Source: Okeania sp. SIO1I7 (GTDB lineage: Bacteria; Cyanobacteriota; Cyanobacteriia; Cyanobacteriales; Microcoleaceae). From it: a stretch of DNA of 64,000 nucleotides. The stretch covers positions 45,151-109,150 of the forward strand of contig JAAHGF010000025.1 in the NCBI GenBank assembly GCA_010672585.1. Direction: 5' to 3'. The position numbers and the translations under genes are program-made. The notes beneath the pieces are model-generated. The model made no database searches and was not told the DNA's origin. It was given only the letters and a program-made list of their open reading frames with translations. Shown piece by piece: positions 8,764-18,281 of this stretch. Within the stretch, counting starts at the first letter, position 1, and each line of letters starts with the position of its first letter.

Positions 8764-8970
8764 GTAAGCATTTCCTGCGGACTGCTGCGCAAACAGCTAG
8801 CTCGCTGTCAGCTATCAGCAACAAGACTCTCTCATATAGGATAGTGTTTAAATTAACAACTGACTTTAAGGGTAAGGGAGCCAACTTTTGTAGTAAGAGA
8901 ATTAAATATTACTTTGATCCTAAACTAAAAGCAATAGCTGATAGCTGATGGCTGACGGCTGAATGCTTAC
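8764..8970. mobile_element. IS66-like MITE in the menA stop codon
   Basis: The 207-bp element has ends GTAAGCATTTC and GAATGCTTAC and an 8-bp duplication TAAATCAT (8756-8763 and 8971-8978). Its last base supplies the G of the menA stop codon. Internal words such as CTGCTGCGCAAACAGCT recur in related copies at 9908-10145 and 56359-56584. A 65-codon open frame inside it looks spurious. Confidence 0.92.
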
Positions 8971-9866
8971 TAAATCATAAATCCCAAACCAAATAATAAG
9001 CCACTAAAAAAATGTAGATAAACAGCAATAAATTTACAGTTACTAACTTTTTCTGGTTGGTCGTGATAATTGCCAACATGGCGACATAACTGAATAGCAA
9101 ATGGTAAACCACCAAAACTTAACAGAGTCCAAACAGGGAAAATTCCTAAACCTACACAGATAGAAATGAGAACAAAAACAATTCCACAGGACCAACTTAA
9201 TAATTGAGAACCTGCTTTAGTTCCCATTCTCACAATAGGCGATCGCTTCCCTGCTGCCAAGTCATCTTTTACTTGGTGAAAGTGAGAACAAAAGAGAATA
9301 AGAGTAGTAGTAATTCCAATAATTATTGATGCGGTCAAACTTATCATTGACCAACTTTTAGTTTGACTATAATAAGCAGCAGAAATTGCCAAAGGACCGA
9401 AAGCAAAAAAACAGATAATTTCTCCTAAACCTTGATATCCTAATCTAAAAGGAGGACCTTGATAAATATATCCCAAAAAACAGCACACCAATATTAATCC
9501 AATCACCGTTAAATCTTTTTGCCACCAACTAATTCCTGAAATTCCTAAAATTCCCAACAGTAAAAATAAATTACTCAGGACGAACATCAAAGATTTATTT
9601 CCTGTCAAATTGACTAAAGAATGATGTTTATTTTTATCGATACCTGTTTCTGAATCAAATACATCATTACTAATATTTTCCCAGGCCAAAATTAAAATTG
9701 CTGATGTGATAAATGTTGAAAAAATTGACCAATTAATCGAATTTTTTTCCCAGAAAGCTATTGCAGTTCCCACCCATATAGGCATAATAGCTACACTATA
9801 CATAGGTGGTTTGATGGCAGCTAGCCATAATTTTTTCTGAGATTTATTTATTGTTTGAAATGTCAT
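8970..9866 (-). CDS. menA: 1,4-Dihydroxy-2-naphthoate phytyltransferase
   Basis: MenA attaches the prenyl (phytyl) chain to DHNA in the membrane. The 298-residue protein is UbiA-type with about eight or nine hydrophobic segments. The first Asp-rich motif is NDVFDSETGIDKNK (near residue 105-118) and the second is KDDLAAGKRSPIVRMG (near 198-213). The ATG at 9866 is followed by a soluble N-terminus of about 16 residues. MITEs of the same family flank it on both sides; the downstream one rewrote the stop codon from TAA to TAG without changing the protein. Confidence 0.94.
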   Translation of the reverse strand: MTFQTINKSQKKLWLAAIKPPMYSVAIMPIWVGTAIAFWEKNSINWSIFSTFITSAILILAWENISNDVFDSETGIDKNKHHSLVNLTGNKSLMFVLSNLFLLLGILGISGISWWQKDLTVIGLILVCCFLGYIYQGPPFRLGYQGLGEIICFFAFGPLAISAAYYSQTKSWSMISLTASIIIGITTTLILFCSHFHQVKDDLAAGKRSPIVRMGTKAGSQLLSWSCGIVFVLISICVGLGIFPVWTLLSFGGLPFAIQLCRHVGNYHDQPEKVSNCKFIAVYLHFFSGLLFGLGFMI

Positions 9867-9907
9867 CTTGATTTGATAATTAATCTTGAGATTTTGGTAA
9901 TAGTTAT

Positions 9908-10145
9908 GTAAGCATTCAGCGGTCAGCTATCAGCTATTCCTACGGAATGCTGCGCAAACAGCTTTATTCCCTTTAGTGAACAATTTAAGCTCGTTATTCT
10001 TGTGCTTCAATTCTTTGTTTAAAAATGTACTAGAAGTTAAGCAAGTGCTTGCTTCATTCATTAAAAAGCTGAATGCAAGCGCATTCCGCACCGAAGAGCT
10101 GACAGCTAATAGCTGTTTGCGCAGCAGTCTGCAGGAAATGCTTAC
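9908..10145. mobile_element. IS66-like MITE upstream of menA
   Basis: The 238-bp element runs from GTAAGCATTCAGC to GGAAATGCTTAC and is flanked by the 8-bp duplication ATAGTTAT (9900-9907 and 10146-10153). It inserted about 35 bp upstream of the menA start and must separate or replace its native promoter region. Confidence 0.9.
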
Positions 10146-10495
10146 ATAGTTATGGAGGTTAATTTTTATAGTTTAATGAGTTGTGACAAACTTCTCAATC
10201 CTAACTCTAGATCATGATAAACATACTTCAGAAATATTTTTCGCTAACAACAATTGTTCCTCTGTGAAGACTCTAATTTCCGAGTTATGCATAAAACTTA
10301 ACAAAAAATAATTTAATTTATTGTTCCTTTACATTTGATTGGATTTGGCCTTGATACTTGCCTAAATAATCCTCTATGACTTACATGACAGTTATCGGAG
10401 TGGTTGTGTAAAATATCTTGGAATTAGGTAATAGCTCTAGAAAAGGTAAGAGTTTTAGACTTTTTATCTGTTTTGGGATTTTTTAAAAAAAAGAG

Positions 10496-10627
10496 TTAAG
10501 TAGGTAGGTCAAATTAAGACTTTATAGAAAATCTTTATTAAACAAGGAATTAAGCAATTTTTTTTACCTTACCTCATACCTGTCTTTTAGTTTGATATTT
10601 GATATTTATTTATACCTACTTACTTAG
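10496..10627. repeat. Inverted-repeat element bounded by TAAGTAGGTAGGT
   Basis: The ends TAAGTAGGTAGGT and ACCTACTTACTTA are near-perfect inverted repeats about 130 bp apart. A related arrangement lies at 36227-36357. The rest of the gap 10154-10910 shows no gene; the menF promoter must lie within it. Confidence 0.5.
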
Positions 10628-10910
10628 GACTGCTATTATATCTTAAAATACGGTAAAACCAAACTTAAAGCTCTTGGCAATATCCTAGCGCTAACAATAT
10701 GTAAAATAAAAGTCTCAAAAAGAGAACAGGAAAGAGAAACACAAATAAAAGGAGGAAAAAAAATTTAATTTTGACAATAAATCTAACGTAAATAAAGGTG
10801 ATAATTTTAATTAAAACTAGGGGATAAATTGGGCCGCCTTTAGGAATTGAACAGTCCTACCAATCACTCTCTCTTAATATTCAGTGAAAATTTCCTATTA
10901 ATTAGTTTTC

Positions 10911-12404
10911 ATGCCTGTAATACCTACTTCTGTTAATCTATTTCAAAGCTGCCAAGACCTGCATCAGTTTCTGTTAAATTGTCAACAGACATTAACGGAA
11001 CAGGTGCAGAAAAAAGTAATTAGTATTTCTGTGGAAATATTACCAGTAGATCCCCTAGCAGTATTGCAGGAAATTTGTGAACCTCATCAACTACATTTTT
11101 ACTTAGAAAAACAAGTTATTGGAAAAACAAATACTGACAAAAATACCTTAGCGATCGCTGCGGTAGATGCTGCTACCCACTTGACTGTTATGAGTGGGAA
11201 CCGTTTCTCACAAGCTCGATCTTTTATCCAGTCATGTCTTAACAATACAATTATTTTAGGTGCAACACATTTACCATTTTCAGGTCCTCACTTTTTTTGT
11301 AGTTTTACTTTTTTTCAACAAGATTCCCAAATCAATCTACATATTTCTCAAAATGGTAATTATCAGGAGAAACTATCTATAAATTCTCACTTTCCTTCTG
11401 CAACTATATTTTTACCAAAGTGGCAAATAACTCATAAAAATAATTGCTATACACTTGTTATTAATACAGTTATCACTACCTCCATAAATGTTAAAAATAT
11501 TTCCCAGATAATTTGGCAGAAATACCAGCAAATTACTCAAATAAATAATACTTCTTTATCAAGTTTAATCAAGCCTCGCGGAAATCTTCGGAAAATTAAT
11601 CCCAATCATTTACAGGACTTTAAAAAATCAGTAGCATCCGCTCTAGATTTGATTAATTCCAATTCTTTAAAAAAAATAGTTTTAGCCCACGCCATAGATA
11701 TATATTCTCAAACCCCTGTTAACTTAATTCAATCTTTAAATAACTTACGATTCATTTATCCAGACTGCTATGTATTTTCTACCAGTAATGGCAAAGGTCA
11801 AAACTTCATAGGTGCAAGTCCGGAAAGGTTAATTAGTATTACTAATAACCAATTAATTACAGACGCTTTAGCAGGTTCAGCACCCAGAGGTAAAACCTCC
11901 ACTCAAGACGTCAAATTAGCCAAGAATTTATTATGCAGTGAAAAAGATTTACGAGAACATCAATTTGTCATAGATTTTATTATTAGGCATCTCCAAGATT
12001 TAGGATTAAACCCTCATTACCCATCTCAACCCCATCTACTACAATTATCAAATATTCAACATTTATGGACACCAATTACAGCAGAAATTTCTCAAAATAT
12101 TCATCTATTAGAAATCCTAGCAGAACTACATCCCACCCCAGCAGTAGCAGGAGTTCCGAGAGATACTGCTCAACAACAAATACATAATTTTGAGACTTTC
12201 GAGCGATCGCTTTATGCAGCACCTATAGGTTGGATAGACTATCAAGGAAATGGGGAATTTGTGGTGGGTATTAGGTCAGCATTAATAGACGGAGACCGCA
12301 CCAGACTTTTTGCAGGTGCAGGCATAGTTGTTGGTTCAAAACCAGAGAAAGAATTAGCAGAAGTTCAACTAAAACTTCAGACTTTATTAAAAGCTTTAGT
12401 TTGA
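10911..12404 (+). CDS. menF: Isochorismate synthase
   Basis: MenF converts chorismate to isochorismate, the first committed step towards phylloquinone. The 497-residue protein ends in the chorismate-binding fold: SLKKIVLAHA, FIGASPERLIS, DALAGSAPRGKT, LLCSEKDLREHQFV (Mg ligand region), LAELHPTPAVAGVP and the YAAPIGWID / FAGAGIVVGS strands. The N-terminal half is variable, as in the family. It is divergent from menA, a common cyanobacterial men layout. ATG at 10911 is the first in-frame start after a stop-rich region. Confidence 0.93.
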   Translation: MPVIPTSVNLFQSCQDLHQFLLNCQQTLTEQVQKKVISISVEILPVDPLAVLQEICEPHQLHFYLEKQVIGKTNTDKNTLAIAAVDAATHLTVMSGNRFSQARSFIQSCLNNTIILGATHLPFSGPHFFCSFTFFQQDSQINLHISQNGNYQEKLSINSHFPSATIFLPKWQITHKNNCYTLVINTVITTSINVKNISQIIWQKYQQITQINNTSLSSLIKPRGNLRKINPNHLQDFKKSVASALDLINSNSLKKIVLAHAIDIYSQTPVNLIQSLNNLRFIYPDCYVFSTSNGKGQNFIGASPERLISITNNQLITDALAGSAPRGKTSTQDVKLAKNLLCSEKDLREHQFVIDFIIRHLQDLGLNPHYPSQPHLLQLSNIQHLWTPITAEISQNIHLLEILAELHPTPAVAGVPRDTAQQQIHNFETFERSLYAAPIGWIDYQGNGEFVVGIRSALIDGDRTRLFAGAGIVVGSKPEKELAEVQLKLQTLLKALV

Positions 12405-12628
12405 AGTAGCAGTCAGCACTCAGCTATCAGCAGTCAGCTTTTCAAGATGTATAATGGGAGATACTCAAGAGAAGCCGCTCCGCGTCTTATAACCCCCATA
12501 AAAGGGCAGGCTTTATACGACAATTTTTCGGTAAAAGCTTTTCTTTGTCTCAGGTTTATTATCAATCTCTGTCCTAACTCTTTCTTTGCTGTAAATACAA
12601 CCATTCTATTTATTTAGCAAGTCCTACT

Positions 12629-13630
12629 ATGAACAATTTATTTGATAATTTGGCAAATTAAGATAGCAATATTAGTGACAGTTCTGGTTTACTTAATAAT
12701 GATTATTTATCCTCAACTCTGGATGAGATAAATCAATACTTAAACCAGAATTTGAGTGATAGTTTCCATCAGCAACAACAATTCGACTATCAAAATTCAA
12801 GTATGGGTTTAGGGGAAAATCTAGACTTAGCTAAAAATGATTTTTCATCCGATAATTTTGCAAATCAAGATAGTGGTATTAGTGACAATTCTGGCTTACT
12901 TAATAACGACGACTTATCCTCAACTATGGATGGCATAAATCAAGACTTAAACCAGAATTTGAGTGATAGTTTCCATCAGCAACAACAATTCGACTATCAA
13001 AATTCAAGTATGGGTTTAGGGGAAAATCTAGACTTAGCTAAAAATGATTTTTCATCCGATAATTTTGCAAATCAAGATAGCAGTGTTAGTGATAATTCTG
13101 GCTTACTTAATAATGATAATTTTTCCTCAACTCTAGATGAAATAACTAAAAATTTTGGTACAAATTTTTCTGGAGTAAATTCTGAATTGCCAGAAATTTC
13201 TAATTTTCAGCATGAGCAAAATAATTTAAGTTTAAGTTCTCATACTTTTGAGAGTCAAAATATTGGTTTATCTAGTCATCGTTTGGAATTTCATTCATCC
13301 ACCACTGCTGCATATAATTATTCTGACGATAAATATCCTTATACAACTATAGATAATTCAGGTCATATTGACCTACATACAAGTAGCGATCGCTATGGTC
13401 ATTATGTAGGTTATTTAAAAGGTCGTAAAGTTTATAATTCTGGTTATAATTATCTAGGATATGCAGGTACAGATGGTAAGGTTTATGATAACCATAATCA
13501 TGCAGTTGGTTGGGTAGATAATAATGGCAATATTTATAATAATGGAGGCGTTCAAGTTTCCCATACTAATAAAGGAGTAGTTGGTGCTGCTGCTTATTTA
13601 TTATGTCCCTATTATGGTGGAGCAAATTAA
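12629..13630 (+). pseudogene. Asn/Ser-rich repeat protein with beta-flower-like C-terminus; early TAA
   Basis: ATG at 12629 opens a frame that hits TAA at 12659-12661. That codon aligns with CAA (Gln) in the internal repeats, so it looks like a C-to-T nonsense change. The same frame continues to 13630, and translation could restart at TTG 12752 for a 292-residue product. The body has two 69-codon repeats (12752-12958, 12959-13165), nearly identical at nucleotide level, with a partial earlier unit before them. The C-terminus (from about 13330) is a Gly/Tyr-rich array of YLGYAGTDGKVYDNHNHAVG type, resembling the four-fold beta-flower domain. No signal peptide is visible. Function unknown. Confidence 0.7.
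12752..13168 (+). repeat. Two 207-bp in-frame tandem repeats
   Basis: The units 12752-12958 and 12959-13165 share long identical runs, including GACTATCAAAATTCAAGTAT. Each encodes 69 residues starting SDSFHQQQQFDYQNSSMG. The near identity, including at silent sites, indicates recent duplication. Confidence 0.9.
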
Positions 13631-13639
13631 TTTTTGGGA

Positions 13640-13684
13640 AGGAGGAAGGAAGAAGGAAGAAGGAAGAAGGAAGAAGGAAAAAAA
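13640..13684. repeat. GGAAGAA heptamer STRR
   Basis: About six GGAAGAA/GGAGGAA units follow the stop of the repeat-protein gene. The same heptamer class is found at 1-420, 20655-20690 and 63415-63450. Confidence 0.85.
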
Positions 13685-13799
13685 TAACTTAATTAAACCT
13701 CAAATATTTATGGAGTTTGGAGGTCTTGGAGTCTGGTTAGGAGAGGGTTTGGAGACCAAACCCCTACGTTTTCAATTTAACTTTCTTGATGACTGACAA

Positions 13800-14366
13800 A
13801 TGATTGAAACTAAACCAAAAATTTACACCTTTGCTGAATATTCGCAATATCAAGATAGTACAGATAATAAATATGAATTAGTGAATGGAGAACTTATATC
13901 TTTGAAACCTCCTAGTGGGATTCATGCTTTAATTTTAACTTTTTTGTTTCAGGAATTTTATCGATAAATTATCAGAATAAATGCTACTTGGCAGGTAATG
14001 CCTGGAAATATCGGCATTAGAACTGCTATTAATAAATCTCGCATTCCCGACTTAACAATTATTACTACCGAACAAACAGAATTACTCAAAAATATTACTA
14101 CTGCTATTTTAGATTCTGCTCCTATTTTAGCAGTAGAAATTGTTAGTCCTGGTAATAGAGATGATGATTATCGGTTTAAGCGATCGGAATATGCTGTTAG
14201 AGAAATTCCTGAGTATTGGATAGTTGATTATGAGGCACAAAAAATATCTGTGTTGACTTTGGTAAATGGGTTTTATGAAGCGGAAGAATTTAGCGATCGG
14301 GATGTAATTATTTCTGGTACTTTTCCTGAGTTAAAATTAACAGTAGATAAGATTTTATCAGTTTAG
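13800..14366 (+). pseudogene. Uma2 (DUF820) family protein with one in-frame TAA
   Basis: ATG at 13800 starts IETKPKIYTFAEYSQY; the frame reads KYELVNGELI, typical of the Uma2/DUF820 N-terminus, then meets TAA at 13965-13967. The same frame continues with IIRINATWQVMPGNIGIRT, SRIPDLTII, LAVEIVSPGNRDDDYRFKRSEY and IPEYWIVDYEAQKI, the conserved PD-(D/E)XK-like core. One CAA-to-TAA change would explain the break. The family is numerous in cyanobacteria, and its role is not established. A truncated product from 13998 (122 residues) is possible but would lack the N-terminal strands. Confidence 0.85.
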
Positions 14367-14844
14367 TCCAGTAGGGTGTGTTAGCGGAACGAAGTGGAGC
14401 ATAACGCACCATTTTTGATGTGGCTTAAAAGACAAAGTTTTAGACCCAATTATTTTGATGAACCAAATATTAGAAAAGTAATTTCTCAGAGACTGAGAAA
14501 GCTTCGAGGGTACTTTAAATAATAATCATACATTATCCGGAAATATTCCCCTCCCAATGTGTAGGTTGGGTTGACGTAGGAAACCCAACATTTATTAAAC
14601 CTACTGAAAATTTAAAATTAAAGGAGAAACTAAGATTGCTTAGGGAGTAGTTTCAATAATAATCAGAAATAATAGTGAAATATTCCTCCAGATAATGTAG
14701 GTTTGCTTGAGGAACAAAACCCAACATTAAGAAGATAAACAACTAAAAAATTGATAACTGATAACTGATAACTGAAAAGGAAACCCAACATTTATCAAAC
14801 TCTTTGAACCTACTAAAAATTTCAAATTACAGGATAAAAAAATT
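14367..14844. repeat. Intergenic repeats, no gene
   Basis: Holds the dyad block GTGTGTTAGCGGAACGAAG (14375-14410) and two diverged copies of a unit containing AATGTGTAGGTTGGGTTGAC / CCCAACATT (about 14525-14595 and 14690-14730). Short TGATAACTGA iterations precede the next gene. No coding potential seen. Confidence 0.6.
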
Positions 14845-16908
14845 ATGGCTATACATTTACTTCCCGCAGTTGTTAGCGGAGGTCTCATGGCATGGAATGG
14901 AATAGTTAATGCTTTTAATGGCGCCTCCGGTAGAACTATGCAAAAAAATTTAGAAGGGCAACGACTAGCTCATCAAAAAGAATTACAAGAAAAACAAATC
15001 TCTGCACAATTTGACCTGGAAACTTATCGTCAAGAATTTCAAGCCAAAATAGTCGAATACCAATGCCAAGAAAATCGGAAACTCCAAGAATTTATCAAAG
15101 CAGTGGATATGCAAATAGCCAAAAGTAACCAAGAATTTCAAACCTGGCTATTTCAACAACAAAAACAAGTACAAATAGAACTAGCTCAATATAACCGAGA
15201 AACTCAATTTTTTATCGCAGTATATCAACGAGAAGCTGCCCTAGAAATTGCAGCTTATCAACGAAAAAGCACCCAAGAAATCAAAGAATTAGACAACTGG
15301 CCAATTAAAAATTATCCCTGGCAAATACTTGAATACCATCAAGGCAGAAATCCTATTCCCGTACAAATAATACTCGCACCTCCAGAAATAGACTTTGACC
15401 GTTTTGAACATCTCAATAAAATTTCCACCTCCGCATTTCCTAAAGTAGAAAAACGCCTTTCCCAATGCTTAAAAAACTTCCTACAAAAATACTACCCCCT
15501 AGAAAACCAACAACGACCTACAGAACTAATAGATCACACTTGGGATAGTAACCGTTTTGCTGGAGGTAGTGCAGTTAAAGCCATATTTAGTCGCTTAAAA
15601 TCTGAACCAATATTATTAATAGAATCAGAAGTAGATGGAGACTTGATTAATATTCAAGTTGCCTATTGGAGTGGGGGACAAGAAATATCTCCCTTCTACA
15701 AAACTATAATTTCTCACCTACATTATCCGAAAATTCTCTACGAATTTGCTATTCAACGCGCCTTACATTGGGAAACGGATATTAAACAGAAACTCTTGGC
15801 AAAAGGCAAAACTGAACAAGAGATAAATCAAAGATTTGGTGGAGATAATCCTTTAAACCTGAACATTTATAGAGAAAATCAAGAATTAGCAGCAGATGGA
15901 ATAGAAATTGAATGTCACTACAAAACTAATAGCGAAGACTTTGGCAAATTATCAGCTTTGTTAGGAGCGTATCATAATATTATTGCTGCCCTATTTACCG
16001 ACATCCATTATTTAATTACTACTAACTTATCGCCGAAGTTACCAGAATTATTGCCAGAGTTAGAAACGGAATTTTCTATAGATCGACGTTTGGCAGATGA
16101 CCTATTTCAAATGGTAGTTGAAAGTTATATTGGCAGTCTCAGAGCAATGGAAAAAGACCGCTCGGAATTAGTACCAGAATTTGCTGCGGATATTGCTTTT
16201 GGTTTGACTGGTTTATCTAATCCTACTTTCGCAGAACAAATGTTAGATTTTTCCCTGGAGTCTTGGCTAAATACCCGTTATCTTTCTGTCGAGAATGGTA
16301 GAGAAAAATTTGACATAGTGGCTGAAAATTTACTGCCTCTGGATCGGGAATTTATTACTAAGGTTAATCGCTGCTTGGTTGGTTTGGCTAAGGAGAAAAA
16401 ATTGAGTGTAATAAATTCTTGTTACCAGCGGGCAATTGAGAAATTTAATCAGGAAAAATATCAGGAGGCAATTATTGATTTTGGCTACGTTATAGATTTG
16501 AATCCTCAATTTGCTGATGGTTATTATCGGCGAGGTTTGACTTATATTAAGTTGACAAATTATCGAGAGGCAGTTGAAGATTTGACTCAGGTTATTAGGT
16601 TAGATGCTAGTCACGCTCGGGCATATTATTATCGGGGTAATGCTTATTATAAATTAGGAGAATATCAGCAGGCACTTGATGATTATGACCGGGCGATAAA
16701 TTTGGGTTTGAATGAAGCGGTGAAAAGTCGAGATATTGTTCTGGGTGTTTGGGAGGAAGTTAAACGTCAAGAGGAGGAAAAAATTAGGCGGGAAGAAAGA
16801 GAGAGGCAAGAAAGAGAGGAGGAGGAAAAAAGGCTGCTGCTGGGAGATATAGCTAGTATTCTATTAGCTTACCAAAAGCAGAGAATTTGGAAAAATCCTG
16901 GTTCATAA
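14845..16908 (+). CDS. Coiled-coil/TPR protein of unknown function
   Basis: The 687-residue product begins with a short hydrophobic patch (LLPAVVSGGLMAW). A long Gln/Glu-rich coiled coil follows (about 30-150). The middle (about 155-510) is unrecognised; it contains WPIKNYPWQILEY, repeated aromatic-acidic strands and an all-helical stretch. Two or three TPR units follow (about 530-620; DGYYRRGLTYIKLTNYREAVEDL, ARAYYYRGNAYYKLGEYQQALDDYDRAI), and the end is a basic-acidic helix. An FGE-like effector remnant lies downstream on the same strand. N-terminal membrane or filament association with C-terminal TPR contacts is plausible, but no function can be assigned. Confidence 0.75.
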   Translation: MAIHLLPAVVSGGLMAWNGIVNAFNGASGRTMQKNLEGQRLAHQKELQEKQISAQFDLETYRQEFQAKIVEYQCQENRKLQEFIKAVDMQIAKSNQEFQTWLFQQQKQVQIELAQYNRETQFFIAVYQREAALEIAAYQRKSTQEIKELDNWPIKNYPWQILEYHQGRNPIPVQIILAPPEIDFDRFEHLNKISTSAFPKVEKRLSQCLKNFLQKYYPLENQQRPTELIDHTWDSNRFAGGSAVKAIFSRLKSEPILLIESEVDGDLINIQVAYWSGGQEISPFYKTIISHLHYPKILYEFAIQRALHWETDIKQKLLAKGKTEQEINQRFGGDNPLNLNIYRENQELAADGIEIECHYKTNSEDFGKLSALLGAYHNIIAALFTDIHYLITTNLSPKLPELLPELETEFSIDRRLADDLFQMVVESYIGSLRAMEKDRSELVPEFAADIAFGLTGLSNPTFAEQMLDFSLESWLNTRYLSVENGREKFDIVAENLLPLDREFITKVNRCLVGLAKEKKLSVINSCYQRAIEKFNQEKYQEAIIDFGYVIDLNPQFADGYYRRGLTYIKLTNYREAVEDLTQVIRLDASHARAYYYRGNAYYKLGEYQQALDDYDRAINLGLNEAVKSRDIVLGVWEEVKRQEEEKIRREERERQEREEEEKRLLLGDIASILLAYQKQRIWKNPGS

Positions 16909-16978
16909 CCCCTCCCTATTTATATCAATAGCGAATGCTTAAACTTTAAAAATACTCTCTGAATAATTTGGATTTAGT

Positions 16979-17793
16979 ATGAAGTAGTTACTGTCAACAA
17001 TTCTGGGAAAATTATTAATCGTACCCAGGGAAGTGCCAGGCAAAAAATTGAAGACTTCGGTAATGGGATTAAATTAGAAATGGTTTATATTCCTGGGGGA
17101 AGTTTTCTCATGGGGTCGCCGAAAAATGAGGCGGGAAGAGAAAGTAGTGAAAGTCCGCAACATCAAGTTACTCTCCAACCTTTTTATATGAGCAAATATC
17201 CTATTACTCAAAAGCAGTATGAAGCCATGATGGGAAATAATCCTTCTAACTTTAAAGGAGGAAGTCGCCCAGTAGAAAATGTGAGCTGGCACAATGCCAT
17301 AGAGTTTTGTCGAAAGCTATCTGAGAAAACTGGGAAAATTTACACGCTGCCTAGTGAGAGTCAGTGGGAATATGCCTGTCGCGCCGGGACGACTACTCCT
17401 TTCTATTTTGGAGAAACTATAACGTCTGAGTTAGTTAACTATGACGGTAACTATCCTTATGTCAATGCCCCTAAAGGTAAATATCGAGAAGAAACAACGG
17501 ATGTGGGAAGTTTCCCACCCAATGCCTTTGGTTTATACGATATGCACGGCAATGTCTGGGAATGGTGTCTAGATGTTTGGCACGACAATTATAATGGAGC
17601 GCCTACTGACGGAAGTGCTTGGGAAACTGGGGAAAATAGTGATAGAAGACTGTTCCGTGGTGGTTGCTGGTACAGTGATTCTAGGGTTTGCTGGAGTGCC
17701 AACCGTAACTATCGTGTTACCGACTTCCTCGACAACGGTTTGGGTTTTCGGATTGTCTCATCTGTGCCAGCGGTTTCTATCTTTCGTTCCTAA
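16979..17793 (+). pseudogene. FGE-sulfatase (SUMF1-like) effector, N-terminally truncated
   Basis: Homology starts before the first ATG: after a TAG at 16976-16978 the frame reads YEVVTVNNSGKII, the usual linker in front of this domain, then DFGNGIKLEMVYIPGGSFLMGSP. From ATG 17080 the 237-residue frame contains the complete fold: PITQKQYEAMMGNNPS, PVENVSWHNAIEFCRKLSEK, YTLPSESQWEYACRAGT, FGLYDMHGNVWEWCLDVW and RGGCWYSDSRVCWSANR to GLGFRIV. In cyanobacteria such domains are usually the C-terminal effector of a kinase or EAD-type sensor; that part is missing here. It may still be translated from 17080. Confidence 0.75.
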
Positions 17794-18281
17794 GCACTCT
17801 TTCCCTCTTTTGTTTTCCCCTTTACTCCTTTCTTTACCCTTCTTCCCTCTTTCCTCTTGCCCCTTCCGCTAAAACAGTGGGAGCATCTTACTCCCTTCCC
17901 AGTGGTACTTAGACATTTTTTGCTAGGAAAAGTGCGTCAAAGTCAGTCTAGACAAGGGAATTACGTCAAAGCCTTAAACATGGCTAGAACCCTTGGTAAT
18001 TAAGGATTTATGCCTTTTTGACGTCAAAGCCTCTATCCATCTATCATTTGAGCCTATTTTCTGCCTTTGTTTTGTGTAAGTCCCACTAGAAGTTTTTCAT
18101 CTCCATCTACTATTACTATGCAGGACTACCTAAAATTTTTATTGCTTTTTCTATTTTCCTAGACAGTCCAAATTTGATTCTCTCTATACTTGCTACTTAT
18201 GAAATTGTATTTCAAAATTTAAAATTAATTTATTCAATCAAAAAACATACGACAAAATTTTAAAACTAAGACGTTATAGTT
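17794..18281. other. Gap with short CGTCAAAG direct repeats
   Basis: Pyrimidine-rich sequence (17795-17870) is followed by three occurrences of (G/A)CGTCAAAG at about 17932, 17964 and 18021, spaced 32 and 57 bases apart. No gene seen. The significance is unclear. Confidence 0.35.

Noticed and set aside
8751-8948. 65-codon plus-strand ORF downstream of menA
   Set aside because: It lies almost entirely inside an IS66-like MITE.
17573-17872. 99-codon ORF overlapping the FGE-like gene
   Set aside because: Shadow frame of the FGE domain running into a pyrimidine-rich tract.
17930-18035. Three CGTCAAAG direct repeats considered as a CRISPR or operator array
   Set aside because: The repeat unit is only 8-12 bases, spacing is unequal (32 and 57) and there are only three copies; no Cas gene is nearby.
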